Shown here: piece by piece, positions 1 to 12,000 of the stretch | Numbering within the stretch: position 1 is the stretch's first letter | How the letters are laid out: each line of letters opens with the position of its first letter | Origin: Serpula lacrymans var. lacrymans S7.9 | Taxonomy: Eukaryota; Basidiomycota; Agaricomycetes; Boletales; Serpulaceae | DNA: 64,000 nt | Direction: 5' to 3' | Assembly (NCBI RefSeq): GCF_000218685.1 | Contig: NW_006763293.1 | Location: 2,291,968 to 2,355,967 of the forward strand | Position numbers and translations under genes: made by a program | The notes under the pieces: model-generated | What the model was told of the DNA's origin: nothing | Database searches by the model: none | The model's input: the letters and a program-made list of their open reading frames with translations, nothing else

Positions 1-624
1 CATACTCAGGAATTCCTTCTCTTTCTTCTGCCTCTTGTTAGCGCACGGTCCTTACAGCGTCGCCTTTCCCGCCTTTCATCTAAATTGGCTTTATCGAGAT
101 TCCTTCCCTCCTTCTCTCCCACAAGCCTCGCCAGAGAGAAACCGCAGAAACGCGGTAAATACTGGACACTCTCCAATGACCAATGTGCAATATGCGCAGA
201 GAATGCCTCGTTCAATCTGAATTTGTCGGATTCTGCCAATGCCCTCACGTCCCTCACCACGGCATCTCCATTCTCTAATACTAGCGATTCATCTTCAACA
301 TCACAGGCAGCTGCTGAAGACGAGGTGCCGCCGTACCCAATATATACGCCATACATCACGTCTTGTGGACACATATACTGCTACCACTGTATCGCCGAAC
401 GGATGATACGTACAGCAGATGAAGGTTTAGATGATTTAGGATGGGAGTGCTTGCGATGTGCAGAGAACGTACGAGGTGCCGACCGATGGGAGGCTGAGGT
501 ATCGATATCTTCGAGAGATTCTGGTTCGGAGGGGAGTGACGATGACTATGAATTTAGCAGCGAGCTGGGATCCACAGATATTTCAGGAAGCATGGGTAGT
601 TACAGTGGATCATTCTCAGAGTGA
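1..624 (+). CDS. PEX2: Peroxin-2-like RING protein, C-terminal part (5' end outside window)
   Basis: The frame is open from base 1 to a TGA at 622-624, so only the C-terminal ~207 residues are present. They begin in a hydrophobic stretch (EFLLFLLPLV) like the last membrane helix of PEX2. A basic linker and GKYWTLSNDQCAIC then start a C3HC4 RING: CAIC, later CGHIYCYHC, then CLRC. The RING is interrupted by a long Ser/Thr/Ala-rich insert between its first and second cysteine pairs, and the protein ends in an acidic, serine-rich tail. By family knowledge, PEX2 is a membrane RING E3 ligase that works with PEX10 and PEX12 to ubiquitinate the import receptor PEX5 on peroxisomes. No intron is visible in this part. 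PEX10 or PEX12 are less likely because of the WTLSNDQCAIC context. The gene converges with the BRCT gene on the other strand. Confidence 0.8.
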   Translation, partial: HTQEFLLFLLPLVSARSLQRRLSRLSSKLALSRFLPSFSPTSLAREKPQKRGKYWTLSNDQCAICAENASFNLNLSDSANALTSLTTASPFSNTSDSSSTSQAAAEDEVPPYPIYTPYITSCGHIYCYHCIAERMIRTADEGLDDLGWECLRCAENVRGADRWEAEVSISSRDSGSEGSDDDYEFSSELGSTDISGSMGSYSGSFSE

Positions 625-846
625 TAAATTACGCTGTGATGAGAGCACCATGCATCATGTGTTGGGAGATCACATGAGGTATTGAAGCCACGCCTTGTCC
701 GATTTTGTAGGTATTCCTGATCAACAGTTACACCTTACTCAGGTTTACCATCATCCAATAAAGCATCCTATACAAACTGAAATTCTGCTATGGATACAAT
801 TCGCTGTATGGAATACACGAAGCTGCCGAAATTGCACCACAACTAT

Positions 847-1771
847 CTACAGTGGGGTTGGGCTGAACCTGTCAGCTTTGAACATGTCCACAATATTTCT
901 TGTGCTCGTCAACTTGATGACCGCGTAATCGGCTTCTCGCTGTCTTTTACCAGCACTGATACTGTCTGTTATCCACTCTGGCCTAACAACGCGTACAGAT
1001 TTTCTGGACTTGGTATTTAGAAGCTTGTGTGTCTTGGATCCACTTAGTTGTTGAGAAGTGATTATATGTGTCGCGCCAGTTGGTGTGTTTCTTTAAAGGT
1101 GGTAAGAAACCAGACGGCTGACGCACAAAAAATGAAGAACAAACAGCGCAATGCCTCCAGCGAGGGAAATCACACGCTTCAGCTCTATGTCGGTGGTATC
1201 TTGCAGGAAGCCGTCGATATACACGCGCACATCACACAAAACTTGATTGTCTGCCTTGAGAGATTTTTGCTCCGCTAGTTTCTTGGTGCGATATTCAAAG
1301 TACTCTTGGCGATGACTACTTCGCATTTCAGAGCGCTGGTGACCGGTGGCAGCAGATACAACGTGATCTAGCGTGTGTATTCCCTTGCTATTAACACTAC
1401 GCAAATTGAGGAAAAAGAAAATATACCTGAACGCTCGTATATATCGGAGTTCGTTATTGGATTGGATTCGTCGGGGAGGGTCTTCAAAAGCTGCTTTGTG
1501 ATTGCAGATGAAGAAGGCTTGTTACCATCTTTAATAAGAGGCGCGAGTATTCTAGATTGGATGCAATCCGTTTCAGTGGCATGGGGACATTATGATGGGG
1601 ATAATAAAACCTTTCGACAGCATCCTTATTCTTTGAATTTTCTGAGGTGATTTTCCCAGATGACTTGAACTTATAGGGGCTGTACTTGTTCTTAGCCTTG
1701 TTATTGTCTTTGTTGATGTTGGTTGCACGTCCGATGGAGGACGGTTTTGTGATTGTCACCCACTTATCCAT
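847..1771 (-). CDS. Short BRCT-domain protein
   Basis: Read on the minus strand, the start is MDKWVTITKPSSIGRA and the N-terminal part is Lys/Ser/Asn-rich. A middle exon carries EYFEYRTKKLAEQK and then the first half of a BRCT domain (VRVYIDGFLQDTTDIELKR, ending LAGG). A ~52-nt intron (GTTTGT...TTAAAG) must be removed to reach ATHIITSQQL and VRVVRPEWITDSISAGKR, which complete the BRCT fold with its conserved Trp. The stop is at 847-849. The order of basic helix, BRCT and W-motif resembles the N-terminus of REV1-type translesion polymerases, but no polymerase follows: the reading ends about 25 residues after the BRCT. It is therefore a stand-alone BRCT protein of roughly 250 residues, presumably a phospho-peptide-binding DNA-repair adaptor. 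The boundary between exon 1 and the middle exon is uncertain. It shares a ~195 bp divergent promoter with folylpolyglutamate synthase. Confidence 0.65.
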
Positions 1772-1965
1772 GTTAGAGTATCGAGTGAAACATTTATTGA
1801 TGAGGTTTGAACCAGAGGAGTGATTTACGTTATCACGCGTCGAATATGTATCACGTGCCTGCTATCGGGACAAGACTAATTTTGCAGTTGACGAGTCAAT
1901 TTCTGTTCTGGATTAGCTTGCTTTTTACCCATGACTGCCTTTTCAGCCTGTTTCTTGGATTGCTG

Positions 1966-4085
1966 ATGCGCATCGCCTTCTCGTTACCTTTTCGTTTCCG
2001 ATCTTTATCTGTAAATAATCACCGTTTCTCTTTCACCTCCAGAAAAATGTCCACGCGGTCCTATAAGGACGCCATAGAACACCTAAACACCCTTCAATCC
2101 AATGCCGCCACCCTTGAAGCCGTTAGAGCTGCTGGAGCACGTCTAAATCCGAATGCCATACCAGAAACGATAGAATATCTGGGGAGAATTGGATATACCG
2201 TATGTCATTCTCATCTGTCCGTTCACGATTCTCAACCCCACAAAATAGACTCAAGGCTTGAACAGGCTTAATGTCATTCATATAACGGGAACAAAGGGGA
2301 AAGGATCAACTAGTGCTTTTACAGACTCTATCTTGCGACATGCCAAACCAGATTGGAATGTAGGTATGTAGATGTCCTAGAAAGAATACAGAACACAGAA
2401 CACCACACCTACGGAAATTTTCAGGGCTCTACAGCTCCCCACATCTGGTGGCAGTTCGTGAGCGTATTCGCATCAATGGAAAACCAATATCAGAGGAAGT
2501 TTTTGCCAAGTTTTTCTTTGAAGTGTGGGACAGATTAAAGGCAAACGATGTGGTCTGTTCTCTTTCGTCACATCTCCAAAGCTTGTTTCAAACGCCAATC
2601 TCAGAGAGAGGACCCTGCTACACCACCTATGCCCAACTATTTCCGCTATCTTACTCTCTTAGCATATCATGCGTTCTTGACGTTAAAGGTAAGTATACTC
2701 TTTATCACGCACTGTTTCTTGTTGACGATCCACAGGTTGACGCTACAATATTAGAAGTTGGCATTGGAGGTGCCTCTGACAGCACGAATATAGTACCAAA
2801 ACCTATTGTTGCCGGAGTGACCGCCTTAGGATTAGATCACACGTCTGTCCTCGGAAAGACAATATCAGAGATTGCCTGGCAGAAGGGCGGCATATATAAG
2901 GCGAGTGGAAAAATCTTGTATGTTGCACATCATACTGATTATGCTTGCAGGAAGGGGTGCCTGCTTTGACAGTAAATCAGCCCGAGGAGGGGATGAAGGT
3001 GTTGCAAGCTCGAGCGGAAGAGCTCAAAGTGGGTGTCCTAAGCACCTAGCTCCATCAGTGATACCTTTACTAATGTTAGCTATACAGGCCTCCGAGTTCA
3101 CTATAGTACCATTTATTCCCGGACTTTCCTCCATCAAATTGGGCACGTTCCCTTGTTTATTCGTTTCTCTGATATTACTAATATATAGTCGCCTTCATGG
3201 GATACAGGTTTGGCAGGTGAACACCAGGTGCAAAACGCTGCACTTGCTGTCTCTATGGCGCGCATATTCCTAAGTTCGCGGGGCGCCTTACCGTCCTACG
3301 CAGAAACAGACAATAAACTCCCCAAGGAGTTTATTCCAGGTCTCGAGAACACCAAATGGCCTGGTCGCTGTCAGACAGTTCCCGACCCCCAATATTCAAA
3401 CACTACATGGTTCCTTGATGGAGCACATACCGTCGAGAGTCTCGATTGTTGTGTGCAGTGGTTCATAAGTCCTGGTGTTGGAATCGCACCGGTACCCAAC
3501 CCCTCAGATATGTGTGTTACCTTTTGTGTCCATATGATTCATGTAGTGACTATGCCTTGGCGAACAGAAGTCGCCCACCGCGGGTCTTGATCTTCAATTG
3601 TACAAACGGAAGATCAGGCACATCATTCCTGGGTTCTATAATCACGAAGGCGAGAGCGCAGCTCCAGCTACATGGTGTTAAAGAAACTACCGAAGAGTTG
3701 TTCGACCATGTCATCTTCTGCAGTAACGTCACGTACGCGGATGGTGGGTTCAAAGGTGGTACGTCAAAATTCATCAGTCAGTGATGCGAATCCTGTACAC
3801 TAAGAATATATATCGTTAGATTTGACCTCCCTTGCAATGCCCACTTCCGAATTGGTCCATCTCAAAACCCAGCACGAACTTGCAGACGCATGGACTGCTC
3901 TCGTCCCATCATTCCCTACAGATGCCATCCACGTCCTACCATCCATTGAACATGCCGTCAACAAAGTGCGAACCATTGCCTCACCACCTACGGGCGAACG
4001 TGAGGTCAATGTCCTTGTCACTGGTAGTCTACATCTTGTCGGTGGCATCATTGAAGTAGCTGGTTTATCTGCAGTCGCTCTCTAG
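1966..4085 (+). CDS. Folylpolyglutamate synthase
   Basis: Adds glutamates to tetrahydrofolates, retaining them in cytosol and mitochondria. The spliced protein shows, in order: the N-terminal SYKDAIEHLNTLQSN segment; the ATP-binding loop HITGTKGKGSTSAF; the SSPHLVAVRERIRING region; EVGIGGASDSTNIV; TALGLDHTSVLG with EIAWQKGGIYK; the GEHQVQNAALAVSMA segment; WPGRCQ and DGAHTVES; and the C-terminal VLVTGSLHLVGG. These are hallmarks of eukaryotic FPGS (Mur ligase family). About eight short introns break it. Two in-frame ATGs exist: 1966, giving an Arg-rich hydrophobic presequence, and 2047, giving MSTRSYKDAIEHL, which matches the usual cytosolic start. Upstream of 1966 the frame stays open, so the 5' limit is a choice. 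No damaged motif was seen. Confidence 0.9.
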
Positions 4086-4261
4086 AACTCCATTGCGTTA
4101 ATGACTTGAATCCATATTAGAGTTGCTGAAGAGGTTAGATGTTGGATATATATTCCATATGTATATTTGTATTTATACATGCCGCCTTCAACAGGTGTTA
4201 GATCAGTACACACAATTTGTGACCAGGAGGTTGTCGTCTGAGAGGTCACACCCAGATATCT

Positions 4262-6908
4262 CTAGTGAGACCGGGACCCGCTTGTGGGAGGATTGGGCAT
4301 CAAGACTGGTTGTACAGGCTTGGTATACCTAACATCAAGTTCTTCGAGTATTGTTTTCAGGTTTCGCATAAAAGCGTTCCTTCGAGCCCAGCGGCCACCC
4401 CAGTCTTGCCAGTTAGGACGATCTGTACAGTCCATGTCAGAGAGATGGTGTTAAACAAACTAGTGTGACGCTGTACGAACGTTCCACGGAGATAGTGAGA
4501 TGAATCGCATTTTGATATTCCATCTTGTCGATGGATACACCACAGCCGGACCATTCACGGCTGTTCTGTGCGATATACGCCTGAATACGTTGTTTGAGTT
4601 GTTCAACAATCTCAAGAGAGGTATTATAGGAAATCATCAAGGTAGTACTTTCCCACCTTTGAACCTTGTTAGTGGATAATCACCAAAGATTAGTGGAAAA
4701 TACGCACATCGAGTTACTTCGTCGAAGATTGTGGACAAGCTTTGTGCTAGCAAGTATGGCATTTGGTGCAATAATTTCTTGACCATCTGTTCGTCGGAAT
4801 GTAGTGGAAAATAGTCCAAATTCGCGCACATACAACGCCTATAAAGGGTTCAGGAATCACTATCCAATAGCTGATGAAAATCCTAATTTAGATACCTGGT
4901 CATCAATCATGACTAGATCACCAACGTCAAACACATGAGTGGAGAATATGAAGATAAGCTAGGCATTGTGTACACGCAAGGATGATCAGTGCTGCGTTAA
5001 GGGACGAGCAGCGATTTATACATACCGATTCAAATAGAGTCTGCGCAGAGTGACCAAAAATGAACGAAAATCCCAGGATGATTGTCGCAAGTGGAACAAG
5101 AGATGCCAAGGTATTACTTTTGTTGAAGATCAGCAGACAAGCGAAGAGGATACCTAACAAAGCAATAGCAATAAGAACCGCATCAAGCTTTGCCACTACT
5201 GAGTCTACGTCCTGAAAGCAAGCTATTAGTATCATAACCGCAAGGCATACTTCGCCCAGAATGACTGACTTTGAGGCTAGTAACCAAAGCCTTGCGCTCA
5301 CGATAAATCCTTTGAACTGATTCTCTCATCTCTCTTTTACTGATATCACCGTTTGCATCTTGGTCAAAGATTGCGAATGCGGCATGCTGAGTTGCTACAA
5401 GATTTAGATAAAAGTTTGGTCTTGAGTTTCAAAACACGCACAGCTTCTGCGGTTGTTCGGAAATAGGGATAAAAATCTGCTCCATCCCAATAAACGATTG
5501 TTCTTAATTAACTAAGGTATACAACATACCTTCTACAACGAGGTGCGATCTTGGCGGATCAACGTCGCTAAGGACGCTAAATAACTTCATAGCCAGCCTC
5601 CTGGCGGAATGTAAACCACCAAGATCTCCATCTCGATGGAACCTGGAGTTCTTCAAAGCGACCTGGCCGATAGCACCACCTAATTGATCGACAATGATTG
5701 ATGCCATGACCTTGCGCCTCCTACGTTTCCTCTCCGCATGACCAGCGCGAATACTCTTCAAACGTCCAAGCACAGGAATTGTAGAAGTTGTGGGAGCTTC
5801 AGATTTTTCTATCAGGGGTGAGCCTCCAGCGCTGCTCTGGCCATCTTGCCCTTCATCGTGATGGGATCGTCGACGTTGCACTCCATGAAGGTCAAGAGAA
5901 GTTCCAAAAGAACTGAGGGCACTTTTGTGACCTTTCTTAGCGTAAGAACCTTTTTTTGCGGGCGTTGGCTGAGCATTTGAAAGACGGTCCAAGGTTTTCA
6001 ATCCCAGGCGGTTCTCAGCCAAGCGGTCTGCCAATGCTTTCTGATGGAAGCTGATGGCGACGAAATGTAGGAACAGCTTTTCTGCGAGAAGTATTATACC
6101 TGCTGTAAAAAGAGCCTACAAGTGCGGTTGCAGTAACTCCATGGTAGGTTGGATAATACGACAGTACCTGCATAACACGATTGATGATAACCCAATATGA
6201 ACCTGGGGGTTTGTAAAATGCTCTTATAGCGGACAGCGCTATCCAAGCCCAAGATATATCCAGTGCAAGTTTGACCCATCCAGAGACTGCGAGTGCGAGC
6301 TACACAGTAGGGGGGGAGGGGGGAAGTAAGTAAGAGTAAAAGATTCGTATGCAATGATTATAAATATATACCTCGATCTGCGTCTTTAAACTTTCTACTT
6401 GTGCGCCGTATAGAACAAGGAGGGATATCGCTAGACGGGGGATGGCGTCGACGACGAGGTATGTAGCACAACCGGCTGCCCATGTAATCGACAACCAGAG
6501 GGACCATGCGTGAACCTGGGGGCGAACGGAACTTTCGTCTTTATACTTCAATTCGACGACCAAGAGAGGAGAAATGAGGATGCCTGCACCCAATACTCCC
6601 ACCAGTAGCGTCCGGACAGGTCTGGCCAGTTTCATGAAGGCAAGCCAGAGGGCTCTGCCTCTTCTGGCTTTCGGACTGGCTTGATTGCCATTCCCTGTCA
6701 ATTCATCGTCTTCATCCCAGTTAAATTCATCTGACGAGTTGGTTCCTGTCGTATCTGAATCGTTGTCATGTGCGTTGTTTTCGCTAGTGGGTTCCGAAAT
6801 ATAATTTTTGAGCTCCTGCTCAGAATGAGGGCTTGAAGTATGGTCAGAGTCTTTCGAGCGACGCAGCGGCGTGACTTCGTCCCCCAGATGCGAGGGTTGC
6901 TCTGACAT
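4262..6908 (-). CDS. EF-hand MscS-family mechanosensitive channel
   Basis: The chosen start is MSEQPSHLGDEVTPL; a Met 15 codons upstream is also possible. An acidic N-terminal tail (~85 residues) is followed by several hydrophobic segments (TLLVGVLGAGILISPLLVV, LWLSITWAAGCATYLVV and others), then a basic cytoplasmic stretch. A canonical EF-hand loop DQDANGDISKRE follows. Next come the channel part VVAKLDAVLIAIALLGILF with SLVPLATIILGFSFIFG, and the beta domain FDVGDLVMIDDQ with FSTTFRR and IIAPNAILASTKLVHNLRR. The C-terminus was recovered from a last exon ending SGSRSH. This is the architecture of fission-yeast Msy1/Msy2, which sit in the endoplasmic reticulum and control calcium entry and cell volume under hypo-osmotic shock. 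Several 45-60 nt introns are present, one with a G-rich run near 6310. It converges with folylpolyglutamate synthase. Confidence 0.88.
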
Positions 6909-7548
6909 GGCGAGAGTAACGATAACCGGCCTCTCGAACGTGCCAGTGTACACTTATCTGCAGGCTCCAAAGAGTGTTACGTAACTCGAAGAATGAAAAC
7001 GTTACAAAAAAGGAGCACTGTCAATCCAAGTGGAGTCGTGAAGTCTTGATTTACTTATGTTCCCATCTTGCAAGCCTATCTAGAGGATAATATATAACAA
7101 GTACGATGGAAGTACGATACGAAAAACCGAGTCCAATTCACAAACAAAATTTTTGGTGAACTCGTCGTGTGATCTAGTGACATAATGTACAACAAGCATT
7201 CTTTCTTACGAGTGCAGCAATGTAATATACAGATATCTCTCAGGCCGGTGTGCATAATTTGTATTTATCCGTGTGCCGTTGCGGACGCATTCGTGCCATA
7301 ATGATAGTAGCTGTGGTGGGTCCTATTGCATTCTTGTCAGTGGGTGAGACGATGGAAAGGTTTCTAAGGTGCATACCACGGGAAATAATTATAATGCTAC
7401 AAAATATGATCATGCAGTCATGCAGTCGTATCCATAAACAGTGAGGTTTAATAACTTAGAAGCCGTAGCTATCACTAGCGAGAGGGGGGAAAATTCAAAG
7501 CGATCAACTGCAAAATGAATTTCAGCTGGAGAAATATGAGGGCGAGGC
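6909..7548. other. Intergenic stretch, no gene seen
   Basis: 640 bp upstream of the channel gene and downstream of the SLX4-like gene, both on the minus strand. Open frames here are short, lack splice-supported continuation and show no recognisable domain. It presumably holds the channel promoter and the 3' end of the neighbour. Confidence 0.5.
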
Positions 7549-8869
7549 TCAGCCTTGAAGTGTCTGCTTGTGTCCGAGAGCGCTTTCCGCGAAAATTTGC
7601 GTAGAGTGTATGCTAGCCAGAGGATGTGGAACTTTGGAAACGAGTTTACTCTGTCCAAATACTTGTGTGGTGTTGGGTTCTGCATCAAAGGGCTCTGCTT
7701 GTCTGTTCCCCAGAACAGCACGCGCTCTGGCAAGTATATCACCCCGGGTCTCCGGAAGCGTTTTCACAGTCTCCAGCACAGTCGGACGTCTACCTTTCTT
7801 AGAAGATACACCGTTTACCAATTTTTCCAGATAGGTCGTGGTAGTATCGTCCTGTTCCGAGGCCTTGGCTTTCCCCTTTTTTGAGATATCATCGTCTGAA
7901 GCAGCATCAACCTCCTTCTGAATCAAAGCTCGAACTGTGGTGTCTGAAAGAGCGTTCTTTTTCGTACATGATTGCATATGCGCCATTTTTTGATTTGCAC
8001 TTTTCCTAGTAGTCCAACGAGCGTCACAGCTGATGCATTTCTTGAGTCTACCAATTTCAGCGTTGGAGAAATTCTCTGCGAAGTGAAGGCTCATGGATTG
8101 GGATTTCTTCGCTTTAGGCAATGGAGCCAAGCCAACAGTTACCAATGAACCAGGGTGCGAGTGTCCTGTCCTGGGAAAAGAGCCAGAGCGAATGGAGGAT
8201 TGGGACACCTTGAAAGCAAAACGATTGAGCTTTAAACGGTTGCTACCTCCTTCATCTTCTGAGTCGTCAGAAGCCGCTAAGAATTCGATAGGGGGGGGAG
8301 TAGGAAACGAACGCCTGATTGGTTTTTGAAACGGAAGAGCAGCACTTTCGGACTGGAATGGCCCTAAATTAGCTGGGGGCTTTTCTACACAGTCGGTTCC
8401 ATCTGACAGAAGTTGCGATTGAGAGGTCAGTTAATGCTCAACTAGCAAATGCACATCGATGCCTACCAGCATGATCGACCAGCATGATAGCGTCAACAGT
8501 AGACTGCACACTCTCAGCGTTCATGTCCATAACACAAGGACAAGACATTTCCACCTCAGCAGGGGCCATAATGTCTACATGGTTGTCATAAGCGAACGCA
8601 CAGGGGCTATAAGCAAGTTTAAAAGTCGTACCCGTGATCCTCGCGGCTGCATGCTGATTTTGACCGATCTGTTCCTGATATTCAAGCTGTACAGTAATTG
8701 GTTCCTTGCTTTTGTTCTCAAAGGTGGCAACCATTGCCTCTGAAGACATACATTTTCTCCTTTTCCGCTCTCTTTTCTCTCGCTGTCTTTGCTCTTCTCT
8801 CTCCGGTTCGGAATCTTCCACCACATCCTCGTCCTCTTTTGCTCTGCGACGCCGTTCAGTCTTCATCAT
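7549..8869 (-). CDS. SLX4-like zinc-finger protein (tentative)
   Basis: Exon 1 begins MMKTERRRRAKEDEDVVEDS, a highly charged Arg/Glu-rich segment. An intron near 8400-8450 joins DAIMLVDHAG to DGTDCVEKPP. The protein continues through an acidic stretch (ASDDSEDEGG) to a zinc-binding motif CISCDARWTTRKSANQ...HMQSC, a C2HC arrangement. KKNALSDTTVRALIQKEVD, a Lys-rich linker and GRRPTVLETVKTLPETRGD follow. The finger and the following segment remind me of basidiomycete proteins assigned to SLX4, the scaffold subunit of the SLX1-SLX4 structure-specific nuclease. That is recollection, not a search result. The predicted length of ~430 residues is short, and no C-terminal SLX1-binding domain was seen, so it could be truncated, misassigned or an unrelated nuclear protein. 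It shares a ~214 bp divergent promoter with the importin gene. Confidence 0.5.
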
Positions 8870-9082
8870 TACTTATAGCTGTGTGTAAACATTTATCTCG
8901 TGTGAGCGACAGCTTGAAAGACTAAAAGGACTACAAAGAAAACAAAGATGACCGCAACTTGAACGCGTTATTTGTTCTTGTTACACCCTAATTATTTCAG
9001 TCCTTTGCCTCGCGGCGCGTAGTATAAGTAGGTTACTACCGTAAACCCTTGCTTTACTATCGATCTCTTCACCCTTGACACA

Positions 9083-12000
9083 ATGCAAAGAACGGACATG
9101 GAAACTGAAGGCGTTTCAAAAGAAGAGCTTTATGATGTTATATCTGGAGCCTCTTCGCAAAATCCAGCCCAAGTCCAAGCTTCCAGCAAACGTTTAAAGG
9201 AACTTCTAGACCGATTTGGTACTTATGATTTGCTGCATGAAATAGCTGCTGAAAAGTCCGTGCCATTGCATGTGCGTCAACAAAGCATAATACAGTTTAA
9301 GAACGCTGCTCTGGACCACTGGAGGTCAAGAAAGTGCGTGCTTTTCGCCTCGCGTTCCCTGCTTTGTTCTGACAATCGAACAGACTTTTGTCAGAGGAAC
9401 ATCGCATTCGAATCCGTGTTCGTTGCTTTACTTTCTTGGATGAACCAGATGACACGGTATGTCATGAGATTATGGATGCATGATTTGCTCATTTCCTTTG
9501 GTGGCCTGGAACTAGATTGCAGAATGTAACGAAGTTATCGTATCGGGGATCGCACGAAAGGACTTCCCAAAGAGTTGGTCAGTGTTTAATGGGGCAAAGG
9601 TCTTTGCACGTGTATCACTCAAACACAATCGCAGGAGTTCTCTACTAACAGATATCATGCAAATTGTCAATACTAACCTCCAATTACGCTATGCGACAAC
9701 TAACGTCGAACCTCTGCCAACGCTCGTGTTACGGAGGTGTTTCCAGCTCTTGAACACGTTGATCAAGGGGTTGTGGAACGCAAGACTACTGCAAGGGGTC
9801 CAGGTTATGGGCAATGTAAGATTACATTTGTCTCGGTCCTTACACCACGTACTCATTTATAATATGATATAGCTTGTTAACTATCTCCATGGCATCCTTT
9901 ACGAATACTACAGTAAAATATCCTCGACATTTTCCTCTTTAACCCCCTCTGCTCTCGACGAGCAACGTACTGTCGATGATCTTATCCTAGGTCATCTAGT
10001 CTATAAGTGCCTCTTCCGCATGGCGACTTGGATTTGGCACCGAAATGACATGCCTGGAAAAAACGAGTTTTTATCTCTGCAACCATGGGTATATCTTTAG
10101 ACTTGTTTGACATTTATGTTGCTCATGAACTTATCAATGTTAGTTCCTCCAAATGTTTCAAGGCTCTGTCATGCAATTACAGGCACTTACGGAACTACGC
10201 ATCAATCTTCTTATGACAATCCGTTCCTCATCTACTTCACCAGGGCCTACTGCATCCAAAGCTATCGATCAGTTGACTCGACACGTGCGTGTTTTTGGCA
10301 AGTTCTTTCGAAGGCTGCAACAGCTTGTCACACCCAAGTTCGTTGAGCTCCCGATGTGCGATGATTTGGTCTTGTATTATTGGAGTAAGGTGGTTCAGGC
10401 CACGGATGCTCCTTCGGAGTTTATCGAAGGTGAATATCACTACGTGGGATACGTTTAAAGTCCAACTAATGGATCATTCAACAGACTCGAACAATGCTAT
10501 CTTCCCCCTGCGCTTCCTGGTTCAAGCAATGGTCCTTTTCAAAGAAAATCTGGCACAATGGACACCTCAACGAAAGAAGAAGACTACGAACGAGAACAGT
10601 GAAGCTCTAAAAATACCTAAGATCTTTCGTAGTGCTGACGACGTGTCATAGCACTCTCTCAGCAATTTGTAGAAGATGCTGTCCGATTACTCGTGTCCCG
10701 TTTCATTCCTCTCAAACCTTCAGATCTGGAGGGATGGATGGCTGATCCTGAAGAGTGGGTCAACATAGAAGATAAAGAGAACGAGCAATGGGAGTTTGAG
10801 TTACGTGTACGTAATGGTCTCATCTATCTAACGTCTTATTTGTCTAATAAAGGAATTTCGCTCTCGGTAGCCTTGTGGGGAACGTGTTCTCATGACTCTA
10901 TGTTCTCAATATAAGGACTATGTCATCCCACTACTTCAGACCACTTTTTCACAAACTATATGTTAGTATTTATCATTCATAATAGTGGACTCTATTGAAA
11001 ACCCCTATCTAGCACAACCAGCCGTCGATTTACCGAGTGTTATACAGAAGGAAGCCCTCTACTGTGCTATCGGCCGTTGTGCTCCTCATCTACAAGAAGT
11101 CATTCCATTCCAACAGTGGCTGCAGCAAAATCTTATTACAGAGGCTCGGGAAACAAACTCTAAGTACGTAGTTTAATAAATTTGGTGTTGTCTATCTTTT
11201 TTCAAGTTGTCGCTAGTTTTCCTATCGTAAAGCGTCGCATAGCATGGCTTATTGGAAAATGGATCGGCGACATGTGTTCTCCTGCCAATGATCCCAATAT
11301 CTGGGAAGTCCTGGTCCACCTTCTTCGTGATCGCGGTCCTGGGTCAGATGCTGTAGTAAGGCTCACTGCTGCAGGCGCATTGCGCGAATGTGTAGACGTT
11401 CGTAATTATGATTACCTTCTTACGAGCATGACTAATCATGATCTTTGTTATGTAGACTATTAGCTTTGACATCGACGTGTTTGCGCCCTTCTTGCCCGCG
11501 GCGGTAACCGAACTCGTTCAAATAATCGGTGAAGCAGATACACTAGAAAGTAAACGACGTATCGTGAGAAGTCTCAATGCGATAATTGAACGTGCAGGTA
11601 TCAGAGTAAGCCTTCTTAAGTCCTATTTCATGGTTCACCCTAGAATTTACAACCGTAGATCATACCTCTTTCACAAATGATAGCGCAGTCAATACCACCA
11701 CTTTGTGAGTTCACCCCTTTGATTTGCTAAATCTGATCTTACGGTCAAACAAGGGACTTCCTTTGAAACCGACTGGCTATTTAAGGCATCTTTGCTAGAT
11801 ACGGTCACAAAACTCATTGAGGTATGCGATACTTAGTATCTGTAGGCATCTTCCTCACCATAAGGTAGTCTACCAGGGAACAGTCTGGATCACTGAGCCC
11901 ACTATTTGTCCCGTTGATTCGAGAAGGTCTTTCCCCTGGTGTGAGCATTGGTTTTGTCCCATGACCTCATCTCAGGCTTGTTGATCTCTTTTGATAAGTC

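Noticed and set aside
6300..6345. G-rich run as a possible regulatory G-quadruplex
   Set aside because: It lies in or beside an intron of the channel gene and the runs are not arranged as four clear tracts.
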